Shown: positions 8,642-17,626 of the stretch, one piece after another
How the letters are laid out: each line of letters opens with the position of its first letter
Numbering within the stretch: the first letter of the stretch is position 1
Assembly: GCA_934229725.1 (NCBI GenBank)
Contig: CAKQDX010000013.1
Coordinates: 1 to 59,098 of the forward strand
DNA from: an uncultured Streptococcus sp.
GTDB lineage: Bacteria; Bacillota; Bacilli; Lactobacillales; Streptococcaceae
Length of the DNA stretch: 59,098 bases
Reading direction: 5' to 3'
Position numbers and translations under genes: made by a program
Notes under the pieces: generated by a model
The model's input: only the letters and a program-made list of their open reading frames with translations
The model's database searches: none
What the model was told of the DNA's origin: nothing

Positions 8642-8834
8642 GGAAAACTTACAGGACCTAGAAGCCATCGTTACTAAACTTGAGACTGGCGATGTTGCTC
8701 TTGAAGATGCTATTGCGGAGTTCCAAAAGGGTATGGCCCTCTCTAAAGATTTGCAGAAGACCTTGGAAGATGCTGAAAAGACACTGGTTAAGGTTATGCA
8801 AGCAGACGGTACAGAAACGGAAATGGATGCCTAA
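8619..8834 (+). CDS. xseB: Exodeoxyribonuclease VII small subunit
   Basis: XseB has 71 residues and is the small, helical subunit that binds the XseA coiled coil. The motif [21 protein letters not shown] is typical. The gene overlaps the 3' end of xseA by 23 bases and shares its last base with the ATG of ispA (TAATG), so the three are probably translationally coupled. Confidence 0.95.
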   Translation: [71 protein letters not shown]

Positions 8835-9706
8835 TGACCAAGCGTGAAAAAATTGATGCTGCTATCCGTGATTACTATCAAAAGAAGAATCTTCCAGTAT
8901 CACATGAACTGATTACAGCGATTCTTTATTCAGTTGATGGCGGCGGTAAGCGTATTCGTCCTCTCATTTTCTTGGATTTACTTGAAGGATTTGGTTTAGA
9001 ATTAACTGACAGTCATTTTGACGTCGCAGCGAGTCTTGAAATGATTCATACAGGCAGTCTGATTCATGATGATTTACCGGCCATGGATAATGATGATTAC
9101 CGTCGAGGACGTTTGACAAACCATAAAAAATTTGACGAAGCAACAGCCATCTTGGCTGGGGATTCTCTCTTTTTAGATCCCTTTGATTTACTTGCCCAAA
9201 CAGAGCTTTCTGCGGAAATTCGTGTTCAATTGATTCAAGCATTGTCTCATTCCTCAGGAACTTTTGGTATGGTAGGTGGTCAGATGCTGGATATGAAGGG
9301 TGAAGGTCAAGAACTTGATTTATCACAACTAGCTCAAATTCATGAACATAAGACAGGTAAGCTCTTAACCTTTCCTTTTGTGGCAGCAGGTATTGTTGCT
9401 CAACAAGGACAAGAAGTTTTGGATAATCTTCAAGAAGCTGGTCAGCTGATTGGTCTAGCCTTTCAAGTCCGTGATGACATCTTAGATGTGACAGCTGATT
9501 TTGAAGCCTTGGGAAAAACACCTGGAAAAGATGTGGTGGCTGGGAAATCAACCTACCCTGCCCTACTTGGTTTGGATAAATCATATGACATTCTCGAGGA
9601 ATCTCTTAACAAAGCTGAGACTATCTTCCAAAATCTGGCTGAGAGTCAAGGCTTTAAAAAGGACAGTGTTATAGAAATCATAGAAAGGTTACGACTCCAT
9701 GCCTAA
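8834..9706 (+). CDS. ispA: Polyprenyl synthetase (farnesyl/geranyl diphosphate synthase)
   Basis: This enzyme condenses isopentenyl diphosphate with allylic diphosphates, giving precursors for undecaprenyl phosphate and prenylated products. The protein has 290 residues. The first Asp-rich motif is D79-D80-x4-D85 in HDDLPAMDNDD, and the second is DDILD at 214-218, both complete. The GGGKRIRP substrate-binding motif is at 36-43. It lies between xseB and tlyA with overlaps on both sides, which is the standard Firmicutes order. Product chain length cannot be settled by reading; a C15 product is the usual one for this family. Confidence 0.94.
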   Translation: MTKREKIDAAIRDYYQKKNLPVSHELITAILYSVDGGGKRIRPLIFLDLLEGFGLELTDSHFDVAASLEMIHTGSLIHDDLPAMDNDDYRRGRLTNHKKFDEATAILAGDSLFLDPFDLLAQTELSAEIRVQLIQALSHSSGTFGMVGGQMLDMKGEGQELDLSQLAQIHEHKTGKLLTFPFVAAGIVAQQGQEVLDNLQEAGQLIGLAFQVRDDILDVTADFEALGKTPGKDVVAGKSTYPALLGLDKSYDILEESLNKAETIFQNLAESQGFKKDSVIEIIERLRLHA

Positions 9707-10526
9707 GGAAAGAGTAGATGTCTTGGCCTATAAACAAGGCCTTTTTGACACACGAGAACAAGCTAAACGAGGCGTTATGGCTGGTTTGGTTGTGAATGTT
9801 ATCAATGGTGAGCGTTATGACAAACCTGGAGAAAAAATTGATGATGCGACAGAGTTGAAGCTTAAAGGGGAAAAACTTAAATATGTCAGTCGTGGAGGTC
9901 TTAAACTTGAAAAAGGCTTGAAGGTTTTCAATCTCTCGGTTGAAGGCATGACTACGATTGATATTGGTGCTTCGACAGGTGGTTTTACTGATGTTATGCT
10001 TCAAAATGGGGCTAAACTGGTTTATGCTGTTGATGTCGGTACTAACCAGCTGGTTTGGAAACTGCGTCAGGACGAACGTGTTCGTTCTATGGAACAGTAT
10101 AATTTTCGTTATGCTGAACCTACCGATTTTACTGAAGGCTTGCCATCATTTGCATCTATTGATGTCAGCTTTATCTCTCTTAATCTGATTCTACCTGCTT
10201 TGGCCAAGGTATTGGTTGATGGTGGACAAGTTGTTGCCCTGGTCAAACCGCAATTTGAGGCAGGTCGTGAACAAATTGGGAAAAATGGCATTGTCCGTGA
10301 GAGCAGTGTTCATGAGAAGGTGCTAGAAACAGTCACTGCTTTTGCAGTTGATTATGGCTTTTCGGTTAAAGGGTTGGATTTTTCCCCTATTCAAGGTGGC
10401 CATGGTAATATTGAGTTTCTGGCCCACTTGGAGAAAACAACTTCGCCTAAGAATGAGATTATATCCGCTATCAAGGAAGTTGTAGCACAAGCACATAAGG
10501 AGTTTAAGAAAAATGAAGAAGAATGA
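9699..10526 (+). CDS. tlyA: TlyA-family rRNA 2'-O-methyltransferase / putative hemolysin
   Basis: A 275-residue protein with an N-terminal S4 RNA-binding domain (about 1-60, PKERVDVLAYKQGLFDTREQ) and a FtsJ/RrmJ-like methyltransferase domain. The S-adenosylmethionine motif is DIGASTGGFTDVML at about 88-101. TlyA of mycobacteria methylates 16S and 23S rRNA and affects capreomycin sensitivity; the hemolysin name is historical. The gene overlaps ispA by 8 bases and argR by 14, so it belongs to the same transcript. The rRNA target in this organism is inferred from the family only. Confidence 0.93.
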   Translation: MPKERVDVLAYKQGLFDTREQAKRGVMAGLVVNVINGERYDKPGEKIDDATELKLKGEKLKYVSRGGLKLEKGLKVFNLSVEGMTTIDIGASTGGFTDVMLQNGAKLVYAVDVGTNQLVWKLRQDERVRSMEQYNFRYAEPTDFTEGLPSFASIDVSFISLNLILPALAKVLVDGGQVVALVKPQFEAGREQIGKNGIVRESSVHEKVLETVTAFAVDYGFSVKGLDFSPIQGGHGNIEFLAHLEKTTSPKNEIISAIKEVVAQAHKEFKKNEEE

Positions 10527-10959
10527 TCGTTTGGAGCTAATCCGAAAGATTGTCCAAGAAAATAAAATTACGACTCAGGGAGAATTGGTTAAATTACTCC
10601 AAAACGAGGGCTTAAAAGCTACTCAAGCCACCGTATCACGTGATATTAATGAAATTGGAATCACAAAAGTCCCTTCTGAAGATGGTTCCTATATCTATGG
10701 ACTTTCAAATGCCCCTAGACGTTTAGGTGTATCTCCAGTTGGATCTAAGCGCTTAATCCGTATTGACCGTCAACAAGCTTTCATGAATATCCAGGTTCAG
10801 CCTGGAACTAGTCGTCTTATCAAAAAGATTCTTTTGGACGAATACAAGCACTTGATTTTTAGTTTAATTGCTGACGATGACACCCTCTTTTTAGTCGCTC
10901 AGTCAGAATTAGCAGCTATTGAATTACAGGGACAGATTGTCAAGTGGGTTGAAGAATAG
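10513..10959 (+). CDS. argR: ArgR/AhrC-family arginine regulator
   Basis: A 148-residue regulator. The N-terminal winged helix carries TQATVSRDINEIGI, the DNA-reading helix typical of ArgR. The C-terminal domain (about 80-148) forms the hexamer and binds arginine. Streptococci carry several ArgR-type paralogues that act together, and the one next to recN is often called ArgR2/AhrC, so the exact paralogue name is uncertain. No ARG box was looked for exhaustively and no arginine gene is adjacent. Confidence 0.92.
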   Translation: MKKNDRLELIRKIVQENKITTQGELVKLLQNEGLKATQATVSRDINEIGITKVPSEDGSYIYGLSNAPRRLGVSPVGSKRLIRIDRQQAFMNIQVQPGTSRLIKKILLDEYKHLIFSLIADDDTLFLVAQSELAAIELQGQIVKWVEE

Positions 10960-10967
10960 GAGGACTT

Positions 10968-12638
10968 ATGCTTCTCGAAATTACGATAAAGAATTTCGCA
11001 ATTATTGAAGAAATTTCTCTTAACTTTGAAAATGGGATGACTGTCCTTACTGGTGAAACAGGAGCTGGTAAGTCCATTATTATTGATGCAATGAATCTAA
11101 TGCTAGGGGCACGAGCTTCTAGTGAAGTGGTGCGTCACTCGGCTCCTAAGGCAGAAATTCAGGGATTCTTTTCAATTGAACAAAATCCTGCTTTAGTCAG
11201 TCTCTTGGAAGATAATGGGATTCCCGTTGAGGATGAATTGATTATTCGCCGTGAAGTTTTCCAAAATGGTCGAAGTGTTAGTCGTATTAATGGCCAGATG
11301 GTGAACCTAACCATTCTTAAGGCAGTGGGACATTTTTTGGTCGATATTCACGGTCAACATGATCAGGAAGAACTCATGAGACCTGCTCTTCACATTAGCA
11401 TGTTGGATGCTTTTGGAGATAAGGCGTTTTTTCAAACGAAGAAAAAGTATCAAGAATATTTTGACCGCTATCGTGAGTTAAGGAAAGCTGTTCTTGACAA
11501 ACAGAAAAATGAGCAAGAGCATAAAGCCCGTATTGAAATGCTGGCTTTTCAGATAGCAGAAATTGAGGCAGCTTCTTTGAAATCAGGAGAAGATTTTGCT
11601 TTGATGAAGGAGCGAGATAAACTACTGAATCATAAGCAGATAGCCGATACATTAACAAATGCCTATGTCATGTTGGATAATGAAGATTTTTCTAGTCTAT
11701 CCAATGTCCGCTCTGCCATGAATGACCTTCAATCTCTTGAAGAGTATGACTCAGACTATAAGGAACTCTCTGGTAATCTATCAGAGGCCTATTATGTTCT
11801 TGAGGATGCGACCAAACAGTTGGGTGATTTTTTAGATAATCTAGACTTTGACGCAGGTCGTTTGCAGGAAATTGAACACCGTTTAGATACCATTAATGCT
11901 ATTACCCGTAAATATGGTGGAACTGTCGATGATGTCTTGGATTACCTGGACAATTCGACTAAGGAATATAACCTTCTGACTGGGAATTCCAGCTCATCAG
12001 ATGCCATGGAACAAGAACTTAAGCAACTGGAAAAAGACTTGCTTGCATCTGCAGAAACCTTACAGGCGGCACGTCATCAGATTGCAACGGCTCTAGAAGC
12101 AGAGATTAAGGCTGAGCTATGTGACCTCTATATGGACAAGGCAGATTTTAAAGTAACCTTTACGAAGGGGAAATTTAATCGTGATGGCAATGAACAGGTT
12201 GAGTTTTACATTTCGACAAATCCAGGTGAAGGTTTTAAACCGCTTGTTAAGGTTGCGTCAGGAGGAGAATTGTCTCGACTTATGTTAGCTATTAAATCAG
12301 CTTTTGCCCGAAAAGAAGACAAAACCAGCATCGTCTTTGATGAAGTGGATACTGGTGTTTCAGGCCGTGTTGCTCAAGCCATTGCTCAGAAGATTCATAA
12401 AATTGGAAGCCACGGTCAGGTCTTGGCCATCAGTCATCTTCCGCAAGTTATTGCTATTGCTGATTATCAGTTCTTTATTTCTAAGGAAAGTGATAATGAG
12501 ACGACGGTATCGCGTGTCCGTCTCTTGACTCCTGACGAAAGGGTTGAGGAAATTGCTAAGATGCTTGCTGGTGACAATGTGACCGATGCTGCCTTAAGTC
12601 AAGCAAGAGCTTTGCTGAAAGTAGATGATCCTGTTTAG
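10968..12638 (+). CDS. recN: DNA repair protein RecN
   Basis: RecN is an SMC-like ATPase that acts early in double-strand-break repair and, in streptococci, also during transformation. The protein has 556 residues. Walker A GETGAGKSIIIDAM is at about 29-42. Long coiled coils occupy about 150-370. The ABC signature region ASGGELSRLMLA, Walker B VFDEVDTGVSG and SHLPQV follow near the C-terminus. GGAGGA lies just before the ATG. The argR-recN pair is conserved across Firmicutes, and the operon appears to end here. Confidence 0.96.
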   Translation: MLLEITIKNFAIIEEISLNFENGMTVLTGETGAGKSIIIDAMNLMLGARASSEVVRHSAPKAEIQGFFSIEQNPALVSLLEDNGIPVEDELIIRREVFQNGRSVSRINGQMVNLTILKAVGHFLVDIHGQHDQEELMRPALHISMLDAFGDKAFFQTKKKYQEYFDRYRELRKAVLDKQKNEQEHKARIEMLAFQIAEIEAASLKSGEDFALMKERDKLLNHKQIADTLTNAYVMLDNEDFSSLSNVRSAMNDLQSLEEYDSDYKELSGNLSEAYYVLEDATKQLGDFLDNLDFDAGRLQEIEHRLDTINAITRKYGGTVDDVLDYLDNSTKEYNLLTGNSSSSDAMEQELKQLEKDLLASAETLQAARHQIATALEAEIKAELCDLYMDKADFKVTFTKGKFNRDGNEQVEFYISTNPGEGFKPLVKVASGGELSRLMLAIKSAFARKEDKTSIVFDEVDTGVSGRVAQAIAQKIHKIGSHGQVLAISHLPQVIAIADYQFFISKESDNETTVSRVRLLTPDERVEEIAKMLAGDNVTDAALSQARALLKVDDPV

Positions 12639-12646
12639 ATAAACAG

Positions 12647-12676
12647 TTGGGCAAACCTCTCTAGTCGTGCTATAAT
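12647..12676 (+). promoter_or_regulatory. Promoter of the degV operon
   Basis: TTGGGC at 12647-12652, an 18-base spacer and TATAAT at 12671-12676 preceded by TGC (extended -10). Confidence 0.6.
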
Positions 12677-12707
12677 AGAATAAAAATTTGTGTTAAGCGA
12701 GAAAATT

Positions 12708-13544
12708 ATGAGTAAAATCAGAATTGTAACCGATTCATCAATCACGATTGAACCAGAATTGGTTAAAAAGTATCAAATCACTGTTGTGCCATTATCAGTT
12801 ATGGTTGACGGTGTCATCTATTCAGATAGTGATCTCCGAGAAGAAGGTCGCTTCTTGGAAATGATGAAACATAGTAAAGAGTTGCCAAAGACAAGTCAGC
12901 CACCAGTAGGTCTGTTTGCTGAAACTTATGAAAAACTTGTCGATGAAGGTGCTGAGCATATCGTGGCTATTCACATCATGCATACCCTTTCTGGGACTTG
13001 TGAAGCCTCACGTCAAGGTGCTAGTCTTTCAGGTGCTGATGTGACTGTTATGGACTCAGGTTTTATAGATCAATGTCTTAAGTTTCAAGTGGTCGAAGCG
13101 GCTAAATTAGCTCAAGCAGGTGCTAGTTTGGAAGAGGTTATAGCACGTGTTGAAGAAGTAAGGAGCAAATCTGAACTTCATATCGGCGTCTCTACTCTTG
13201 AAAATCTAGTCAAAGGTGGTCGTATTGGACGTGTTACAGGACTCTTATCATCATTGCTCAACATCCGTGTCATCATGGATTTGAAAGATTATCAGTTGAA
13301 TACTATTGTTAAAGGTCGTGGGGCTAAGACCTTTACAAAATGGTTGGATTCTTACATCGACAGTATCAAAGATCGTAAAGTAGCAGAGATTGGAATTTCT
13401 TATGCAGGTAAACCTGATTTGGCGCATGAATTTGCTTCTAAACTTGAGGTATTAGGTGCTCCAATCTCAATTCTTGAAACAGGGTCAATCATTCAAACGC
13501 ACACTGGTGAAGGCGCCTTTGCCGTAATGGTTCGCTATGAATAA
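12708..13544 (+). CDS. degV: DegV-family fatty-acid-binding protein
   Basis: DegV/FakB proteins bind a fatty acid and present it to the kinase FakA for incorporation of exogenous fatty acids. The protein has 278 residues. The N-terminal motif KIRIVTDSSITIE and the phosphate-region motif GGRIGR near residue 170 are typical. The ATG at 12708 is preferred over an in-frame GTG at 12690, because the promoter would start transcription near 12683. The last 8 bases overlap the SGNH hydrolase gene. Which fatty acid it prefers cannot be read from the sequence, and no fakA gene is in the window. Confidence 0.9.
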   Translation: MSKIRIVTDSSITIEPELVKKYQITVVPLSVMVDGVIYSDSDLREEGRFLEMMKHSKELPKTSQPPVGLFAETYEKLVDEGAEHIVAIHIMHTLSGTCEASRQGASLSGADVTVMDSGFIDQCLKFQVVEAAKLAQAGASLEEVIARVEEVRSKSELHIGVSTLENLVKGGRIGRVTGLLSSLLNIRVIMDLKDYQLNTIVKGRGAKTFTKWLDSYIDSIKDRKVAEIGISYAGKPDLAHEFASKLEVLGAPISILETGSIIQTHTGEGAFAVMVRYE

Positions 13545-14412
13545 GTTGAAAGAATCTGTATTACTTAGAAGCCTTCTGGGCTTCTTCTTGCTTTTTTTCG
13601 TATTCGTTGTGCTCTTTATCTTTATCGTGCCAAGTAATCGTCAGTCATTAAAAACTGTCGGAAAACTGAAATCTGATAAAAAGGATAGGGTCACCTATGT
13701 TGCTATCGGGGACTCCCTTACTCAAGGTGTAGGGGATACCACGAATCAAGGCGGCTTTGTTCCTATTTTGTCTCAGGCAATGGGGGCAGATTTTAACTGG
13801 CAGGTGACTTCAAGTAATTATGGTGTTGCTGGAAATACCAGTAACCAAATTCTCAAACGGATGAAGGGAAAAGCGGACATTCAGAAGGACCTTAAAGAGG
13901 CTAAGCTGATGACTTTAACTGTTGGCGGTAACGATGTCATGCATGTTGTTAAGGATAATATCACTAATCTTAGTGTTGATACCTTCAACAAACCTGCTGT
14001 GGCTTATCAAAAGAGGCTGCGACAAATTGTTGAGCTTGCTCGTAAGGACAATAAAACATTGCCGATTTATATCGTTGGTATTTACAATCCCTACTATCTG
14101 AACTTTCCAGATATGACAGAGATGCAAACGATTGTTGATAATTGGAACAAGGCTACGGAAGAAGTTTCCAAGGAATATCAAAATGTTTATTTTGTTCCAG
14201 TCAATGATTTACTCTATAAGGGAATTGATGGTAAGGGTGGCGTGACCAGTGCGGATGAAACATCCCAGTCCTCTAAATCATCATCAAAGAACCTTAACGA
14301 TGCCCTTTTTGAGGATGACCATTTTCATCCCAACAACACAGGCTATCAAATTATGTCAGATGCTATTTTGAAACGTATTACGCAAACAAAGAAGGAGTGG
14401 TCAGGTGAGTAA
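13537..14412 (+). CDS. Membrane-anchored SGNH/GDSL hydrolase (YpmR-like)
   Basis: A 291-residue protein with an N-terminal membrane anchor (about 8-32) and an extracellular SGNH hydrolase domain. Block I is AIGDSLTQGVGD with the catalytic Ser, block III is GGNDV, and the catalytic Asp-His pair is in DDHFHPNNTGY near the C-terminus. These enzymes cleave ester bonds of lipids or acylated glycans; the substrate here is unknown. It overlaps degV upstream and the YpmS-like gene downstream. A degV-ypmR-ypmS order is recurrent in Firmicutes and hints at a lipid or envelope role. Confidence 0.9.
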   Translation: MNKLKESVLLRSLLGFFLLFFVFVVLFIFIVPSNRQSLKTVGKLKSDKKDRVTYVAIGDSLTQGVGDTTNQGGFVPILSQAMGADFNWQVTSSNYGVAGNTSNQILKRMKGKADIQKDLKEAKLMTLTVGGNDVMHVVKDNITNLSVDTFNKPAVAYQKRLRQIVELARKDNKTLPIYIVGIYNPYYLNFPDMTEMQTIVDNWNKATEEVSKEYQNVYFVPVNDLLYKGIDGKGGVTSADETSQSSKSSSKNLNDALFEDDHFHPNNTGYQIMSDAILKRITQTKKEWSGE

Positions 14413-14974
14413 GGTATGGAAATGGCTATTTTTAGGGCTACTAGCCTTGAACTTAGCGCTAGTAAGTGTTGTGACATATAGAGTCATGACCCCAGTGGAG
14501 ACAAGTTCAGTGTCTTTACCTAAGGGTGCTACCAAAATTGGTCGTTACAGTATGACAAAAGAAGAACTTGATGCAGCTTTAACCGGTTTTGCTCAAGACT
14601 ATTCCACTGATAAAATGCATTTCAAGGTTAATGTCACTAATTCTAAAATTGTTTTTGAAAGTAGTTATAAGGTTTTAGGGTATGCTGTACCCCTCTATGT
14701 TTATTTCACCCCGGTTGTCAGCGAATCAGGTGCAATCGTTTTAAAAGTTTCTGATCTTTCAGCTGGCTCTTTAAGCCTTCCTGTTTCAGATGCTCTTAAG
14801 ATGATTAAGCGTTCGACAAAGCTACCTGATTATATTTCCATTGATAACAAGAAGGAAAAGGTTACCCTAAATATTCAATCAATGAAAAATGAAAAAGGAA
14901 TAACGGCACGTGCCAAGAGTCTTGATTTGGTCAATGACCGTATCGAATTTGACATCTACAAGACAATAAATTAA
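14405..14974 (+). CDS. YpmS-family membrane-anchored protein (DUF2140)
   Basis: A 189-residue protein that starts with GTG at 14405 inside the end of the hydrolase gene, behind AAGGAG. One membrane segment lies at about 5-27 and the rest is extracellular. The pattern of the external domain, with LPKGATKIGRYSMTKEELD followed by repeated beta strands, fits the YpmS/DUF2140 family of unknown function. Its tight coupling to the SGNH hydrolase suggests that the two act together at the cell surface. Confidence 0.85.
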   Translation: MSKVWKWLFLGLLALNLALVSVVTYRVMTPVETSSVSLPKGATKIGRYSMTKEELDAALTGFAQDYSTDKMHFKVNVTNSKIVFESSYKVLGYAVPLYVYFTPVVSESGAIVLKVSDLSAGSLSLPVSDALKMIKRSTKLPDYISIDNKKEKVTLNIQSMKNEKGITARAKSLDLVNDRIEFDIYKTIN

Positions 14975-15021
14975 AAAGCCTTTACTTTTTGCAAAAAAGC
15001 AATGAAATTAGCGTTTATTGC

Positions 15022-15053
15022 TTGACCTGATAGGTCTTTTAGGATAAGATAAT
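15022..15053 (+). promoter_or_regulatory. Promoter of the HU gene
   Basis: TTGACC at 15022-15027 and an A/T-rich -10 region, either TAAGAT at 15045-15050 (17-base spacer) or GATAAT at 15048-15053. Confidence 0.55.
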
Positions 15054-15110
15054 ACTTGTCCAAGCGCTAGAAAAACTATACGCTTAGAAATATATTGGAG
15101 GATTGTTACA

Positions 15111-15386
15111 ATGGCTAACAAACAAGATTTGATCGCTAAAGTTGCGGAAGCAACAGAACTTACTAAAAAAGATTCAGCAGCAGCAGTAGACGCAGTTTTT
15201 GCTTCTATCGAAGAATTCCTTGCTGCAGGTGAAAAAGTACAATTGATTGGTTTCGGTAACTTTGAAGTACGCGAACGTGCTGCTCGTCAAGGTCGTAACC
15301 CACAAACTGGTGAAGCTATCTCAATCGCAGCTTCTAAAGTTCCTGCATTTAAAGCTGGTAAAGCTCTTAAAGACGCAGTTAAATAA
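15111..15386 (+). CDS. hup: DNA-binding protein HU
   Basis: HU is the main nucleoid-associated protein, which bends DNA without sequence preference. The 91-residue length is exact for the family. The DNA-contact arm GFGNFEVRERAARQGRNPQTGE is complete, including the Arg residues and the Pro that inserts between bases. Codon use is strongly biased, as in highly expressed genes. GGAGG lies 9 bases before the ATG. It is monocistronic, between its own promoter and terminator. Confidence 0.98.
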   Translation: MANKQDLIAKVAEATELTKKDSAAAVDAVFASIEEFLAAGEKVQLIGFGNFEVRERAARQGRNPQTGEAISIAASKVPAFKAGKALKDAVK

Positions 15387-15390
15387 TGTT

Positions 15391-15418
15391 AAAACCCCTA
15401 AGCTTTTAGGGGTTTTGC
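15391..15418 (+). terminator. Terminator of the HU gene
   Basis: AAAACCCCTAA pairs with TTAGGGGTTTT around GCTT. Confidence 0.85.
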
Positions 15419-15444
15419 TTTACATGAAATGATAGAGGGATGCT

Positions 15445-15645
15445 ATGACAACCTTAACCGTGGTAATGATTTTTCTTCTGGTTTTCACAGTTATAAAACT
15501 ATCAGGTATTGTTGCTATAAGTAAGCTGATTAAGCCTAGTGAAGAACAGATTGAAGAAGCACGTCAAAAACGTCTTCAAGCTGAAAAAGAGGGCAAGGAC
15601 CCTTTTGAAGACTGGGATGAACATGACGATGATGGTCTTGTCTAA
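15445..15645 (+). CDS. Small membrane protein, function unknown
   Basis: A 66-residue protein with one N-terminal membrane segment (about 4-28) and a highly charged cytoplasmic tail that ends in an acidic stretch (DPFEDWDEHDDDG). GAGGGA lies before the ATG. It sits between the HU terminator and a bidirectional terminator shared with pyrD. I do not recognise a named family. The ribosome-binding site, the hydrophobic-plus-charged architecture and the flanking terminators support a real gene. Confidence 0.7.
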   Translation: MTTLTVVMIFLLVFTVIKLSGIVAISKLIKPSEEQIEEARQKRLQAEKEGKDPFEDWDEHDDDGLV

Positions 15646-15669
15646 CAAGAGAATCCTCATCAAAGCATA

Positions 15670-15706
15670 CAAAAAGGGCTTGGAGATTTTTCCAAGCTCT
15701 TTTTTA
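15670..15706. terminator. Bidirectional terminator between the 15445 gene and pyrD
   Basis: AAAGAGCTTGGA-type arms at 15672-15684 and 15689-15703 pair with A's on one side and T's on the other, so the hairpin can stop both convergent transcripts. Confidence 0.8.
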
Positions 15707-15711
15707 GTGAA

Positions 15712-16647
15712 TTAATCAATATAGTGAAGTTTTCCACGGAAGTCTTCAAGGCTTTCATAGCCTTTTTCTTCCATGATTTCTTTCAGTTCTTTAGTAATTC
15801 GTTCAAAGACAGCCACACCTTCTTTTTGAAGTGCAGTACCAATTTGGACCATACTTGCTCCACAAAGGATATGTTCAAAAGCATCACGACCAGATTTGAC
15901 ACCACCAGTACCGATGATTTGGATTTCAGGTTTCAGACGTTGGTAGAAAGCATGAACATTTGCCAAGGCAGTAGGTTTGATGTAGTCACCACCGATACCA
16001 CCAAAACCATTTTTAGGTTTGATGACCACAGATTCGTCTTCAATATAAAGTCCATTACCAATTGAGTTGACACAGTTGACAAAAACAAGTGGGAATTGGT
16101 TGAAGACAGCAGCTGCTTGATCAAAGTGCACAATATCAAAGTAAGGTGGTAATTTGACACCAAGTGGTTTCGTAAAGTAAGAAAAGACTTCAGTTAAGAT
16201 CTCGGTTGTTGTTTCAAAATCGTAGGCGATTTGAGGTTTACCTGGAACGTTAGGACATGAAAGGTTGAGTTCAACGAGCCCTTCATAGTCACTTTCTTGA
16301 ACTTTTTTGAGAATGGTATGTGTTTCCTCAGGTGACAAGCCAACTAATGAAAGAAAATGATTTTTTGTATTAGGTTGCTTTTGCAATTCAATGACATAGT
16401 CAAGGTAGTATTCAAAACCGTTATTAGGCAAACCCATAGAGTTGATAGAGCCAAGAGGTACATTCACATAACGTGGTTCTGGATTACCGGGGCGGGCTTC
16501 AAGTGTTCCTGTTTTTGTGACGAATGAACCTGCAGCTGAAGCCTCAACCTCTGCCAATTCTTCCTTAGTCATACAATGAACACCAGCAGCATTCATGAGG
16601 CAGTTATCAAAAGAAAACTGGCCAATTTTTGTAGCAGTAGAAACCAT
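15712..16647 (-). CDS. pyrD: Dihydroorotate dehydrogenase A (class 1A, fumarate-type)
   Basis: PyrD oxidises dihydroorotate to orotate in pyrimidine synthesis. At 311 residues with Cys131 as the active-site base in NLSCPNVPGKPQ, it matches the soluble class 1A enzymes such as lactococcal PyrDA, which use fumarate and need no PyrK subunit. I chose the ATG at 16647 because a perfect TAAGGAGG lies a few bases upstream; an in-frame start at 16668 lacks one. It is the only substantial gene on the minus strand and has its own promoter. The class 1A assignment is from length and motifs. Confidence 0.95.
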   Translation of the reverse strand: MVSTATKIGQFSFDNCLMNAAGVHCMTKEELAEVEASAAGSFVTKTGTLEARPGNPEPRYVNVPLGSINSMGLPNNGFEYYLDYVIELQKQPNTKNHFLSLVGLSPEETHTILKKVQESDYEGLVELNLSCPNVPGKPQIAYDFETTTEILTEVFSYFTKPLGVKLPPYFDIVHFDQAAAVFNQFPLVFVNCVNSIGNGLYIEDESVVIKPKNGFGGIGGDYIKPTALANVHAFYQRLKPEIQIIGTGGVKSGRDAFEHILCGASMVQIGTALQKEGVAVFERITKELKEIMEEKGYESLEDFRGKLHYID

Positions 16648-16694
16648 AAGATCCTCCTTAAAGATCACAAAGCAAAATGTTACTATTTCATCTC

Positions 16695-16723
16695 ATTTTA
16701 GCATGAAAAGGGGCCTAAAACAA
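16695..16723 (-). promoter_or_regulatory. Promoter of pyrD
   Basis: On the minus strand TTGTTT (16718-16723), a 17-base spacer and TAAAAT (16695-16700) preceded by TGC. No PyrR-type attenuator hairpin is visible in the short leader. Confidence 0.65.
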
Positions 16724-16902
16724 GGAAAGAATAGGCGGGCAATAATCTTAAAAGTGAATTTTCCTAAGCATCTTTAATACCTCAGGCAAGAAGCTGTAGA
16801 CTTTTACAGAATTTTTTGGATTTTACTGGCTTTTTTAAGGTTTTTTGGGTAGAATAGAAGGAGTAAATGGGTATAACCCAAAATATAAAGGAGACATTAC
16901 TA

Positions 16903-17595
16903 ATGGTAAAATTGGTTTTCGCTCGCCACGGTGAGTCTGAATGGAACAAAGCTAACCTTTTCACAGGTTGGGCTGACGTAGATCTTTCTGAAAAAGGTAC
17001 TCAACAAGCTATCGACGCTGGTAAATTGATCAAAGAAGCTGGTATTGAATTTGACCAAGCTTACACTTCAGTATTGAAACGTGCGATCAAAACAACAAAC
17101 CTTGCGCTTGAAGCATCTGACCAACTTTGGGTTCCAGTTGAAAAATCATGGCGCTTGAACGAACGTCACTACGGTGGATTGACTGGTAAAAATAAAGCAG
17201 ACGCTGCTGCACAATTCGGTGACGAACAAGTTCACATTTGGCGTCGTTCTTACGATGTATTGCCTCCTGCAATGGACCGTGATGATGAACACTCAGCACA
17301 CACTGACCGTCGTTATGCTTCACTTGACGATTCAGTAATTCCAGATGCTGAAAACTTGAAAGTTACTTTGGAACGTGCCCTTCCATTCTGGGAAGATAAA
17401 ATCGCTCCAGCTCTTAAAGACGGTAAAAACGTATTCGTAGGAGCACACGGTAACTCAATCCGTGCCCTTGTAAAACACATCAAACATTTGTCAGACGACG
17501 AAATCATGGATGTTGAAATTCCAAACTTCCCACCATTGGTATTCGAATTTGACGAAAAATTGAACGTTGTTAAAGAATACTACCTCGGGAAATAA
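16903..17595 (+). CDS. gpmA: 2,3-bisphosphoglycerate-dependent phosphoglycerate mutase
   Basis: GpmA interconverts 3- and 2-phosphoglycerate in glycolysis. The protein has 230 residues. The phosphohistidine motif RHGESEWN places His9 in the active site, and the second His is in GAHGNSIRAL. The specificity loop NERHYGGLTGKNK is complete. The ATG at 16903 has AAAGGAG upstream; an in-frame ATG at 16867 is rejected because it lies at the predicted transcript start. Codon bias is strong, as in pfkA and pyk. Confidence 0.97.
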   Translation: MVKLVFARHGESEWNKANLFTGWADVDLSEKGTQQAIDAGKLIKEAGIEFDQAYTSVLKRAIKTTNLALEASDQLWVPVEKSWRLNERHYGGLTGKNKADAAAQFGDEQVHIWRRSYDVLPPAMDRDDEHSAHTDRRYASLDDSVIPDAENLKVTLERALPFWEDKIAPALKDGKNVFVGAHGNSIRALVKHIKHLSDDEIMDVEIPNFPPLVFEFDEKLNVVKEYYLGK

Positions 17596-17626
17596 GCTGA
17601 GTTAAGTAGTTATTACTAACAATTAG

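Noticed and set aside
8964..9584. 206-codon minus-strand frame opposite ispA
   Set aside because: No start signals, odd composition, and it lies fully within a well-supported gene.
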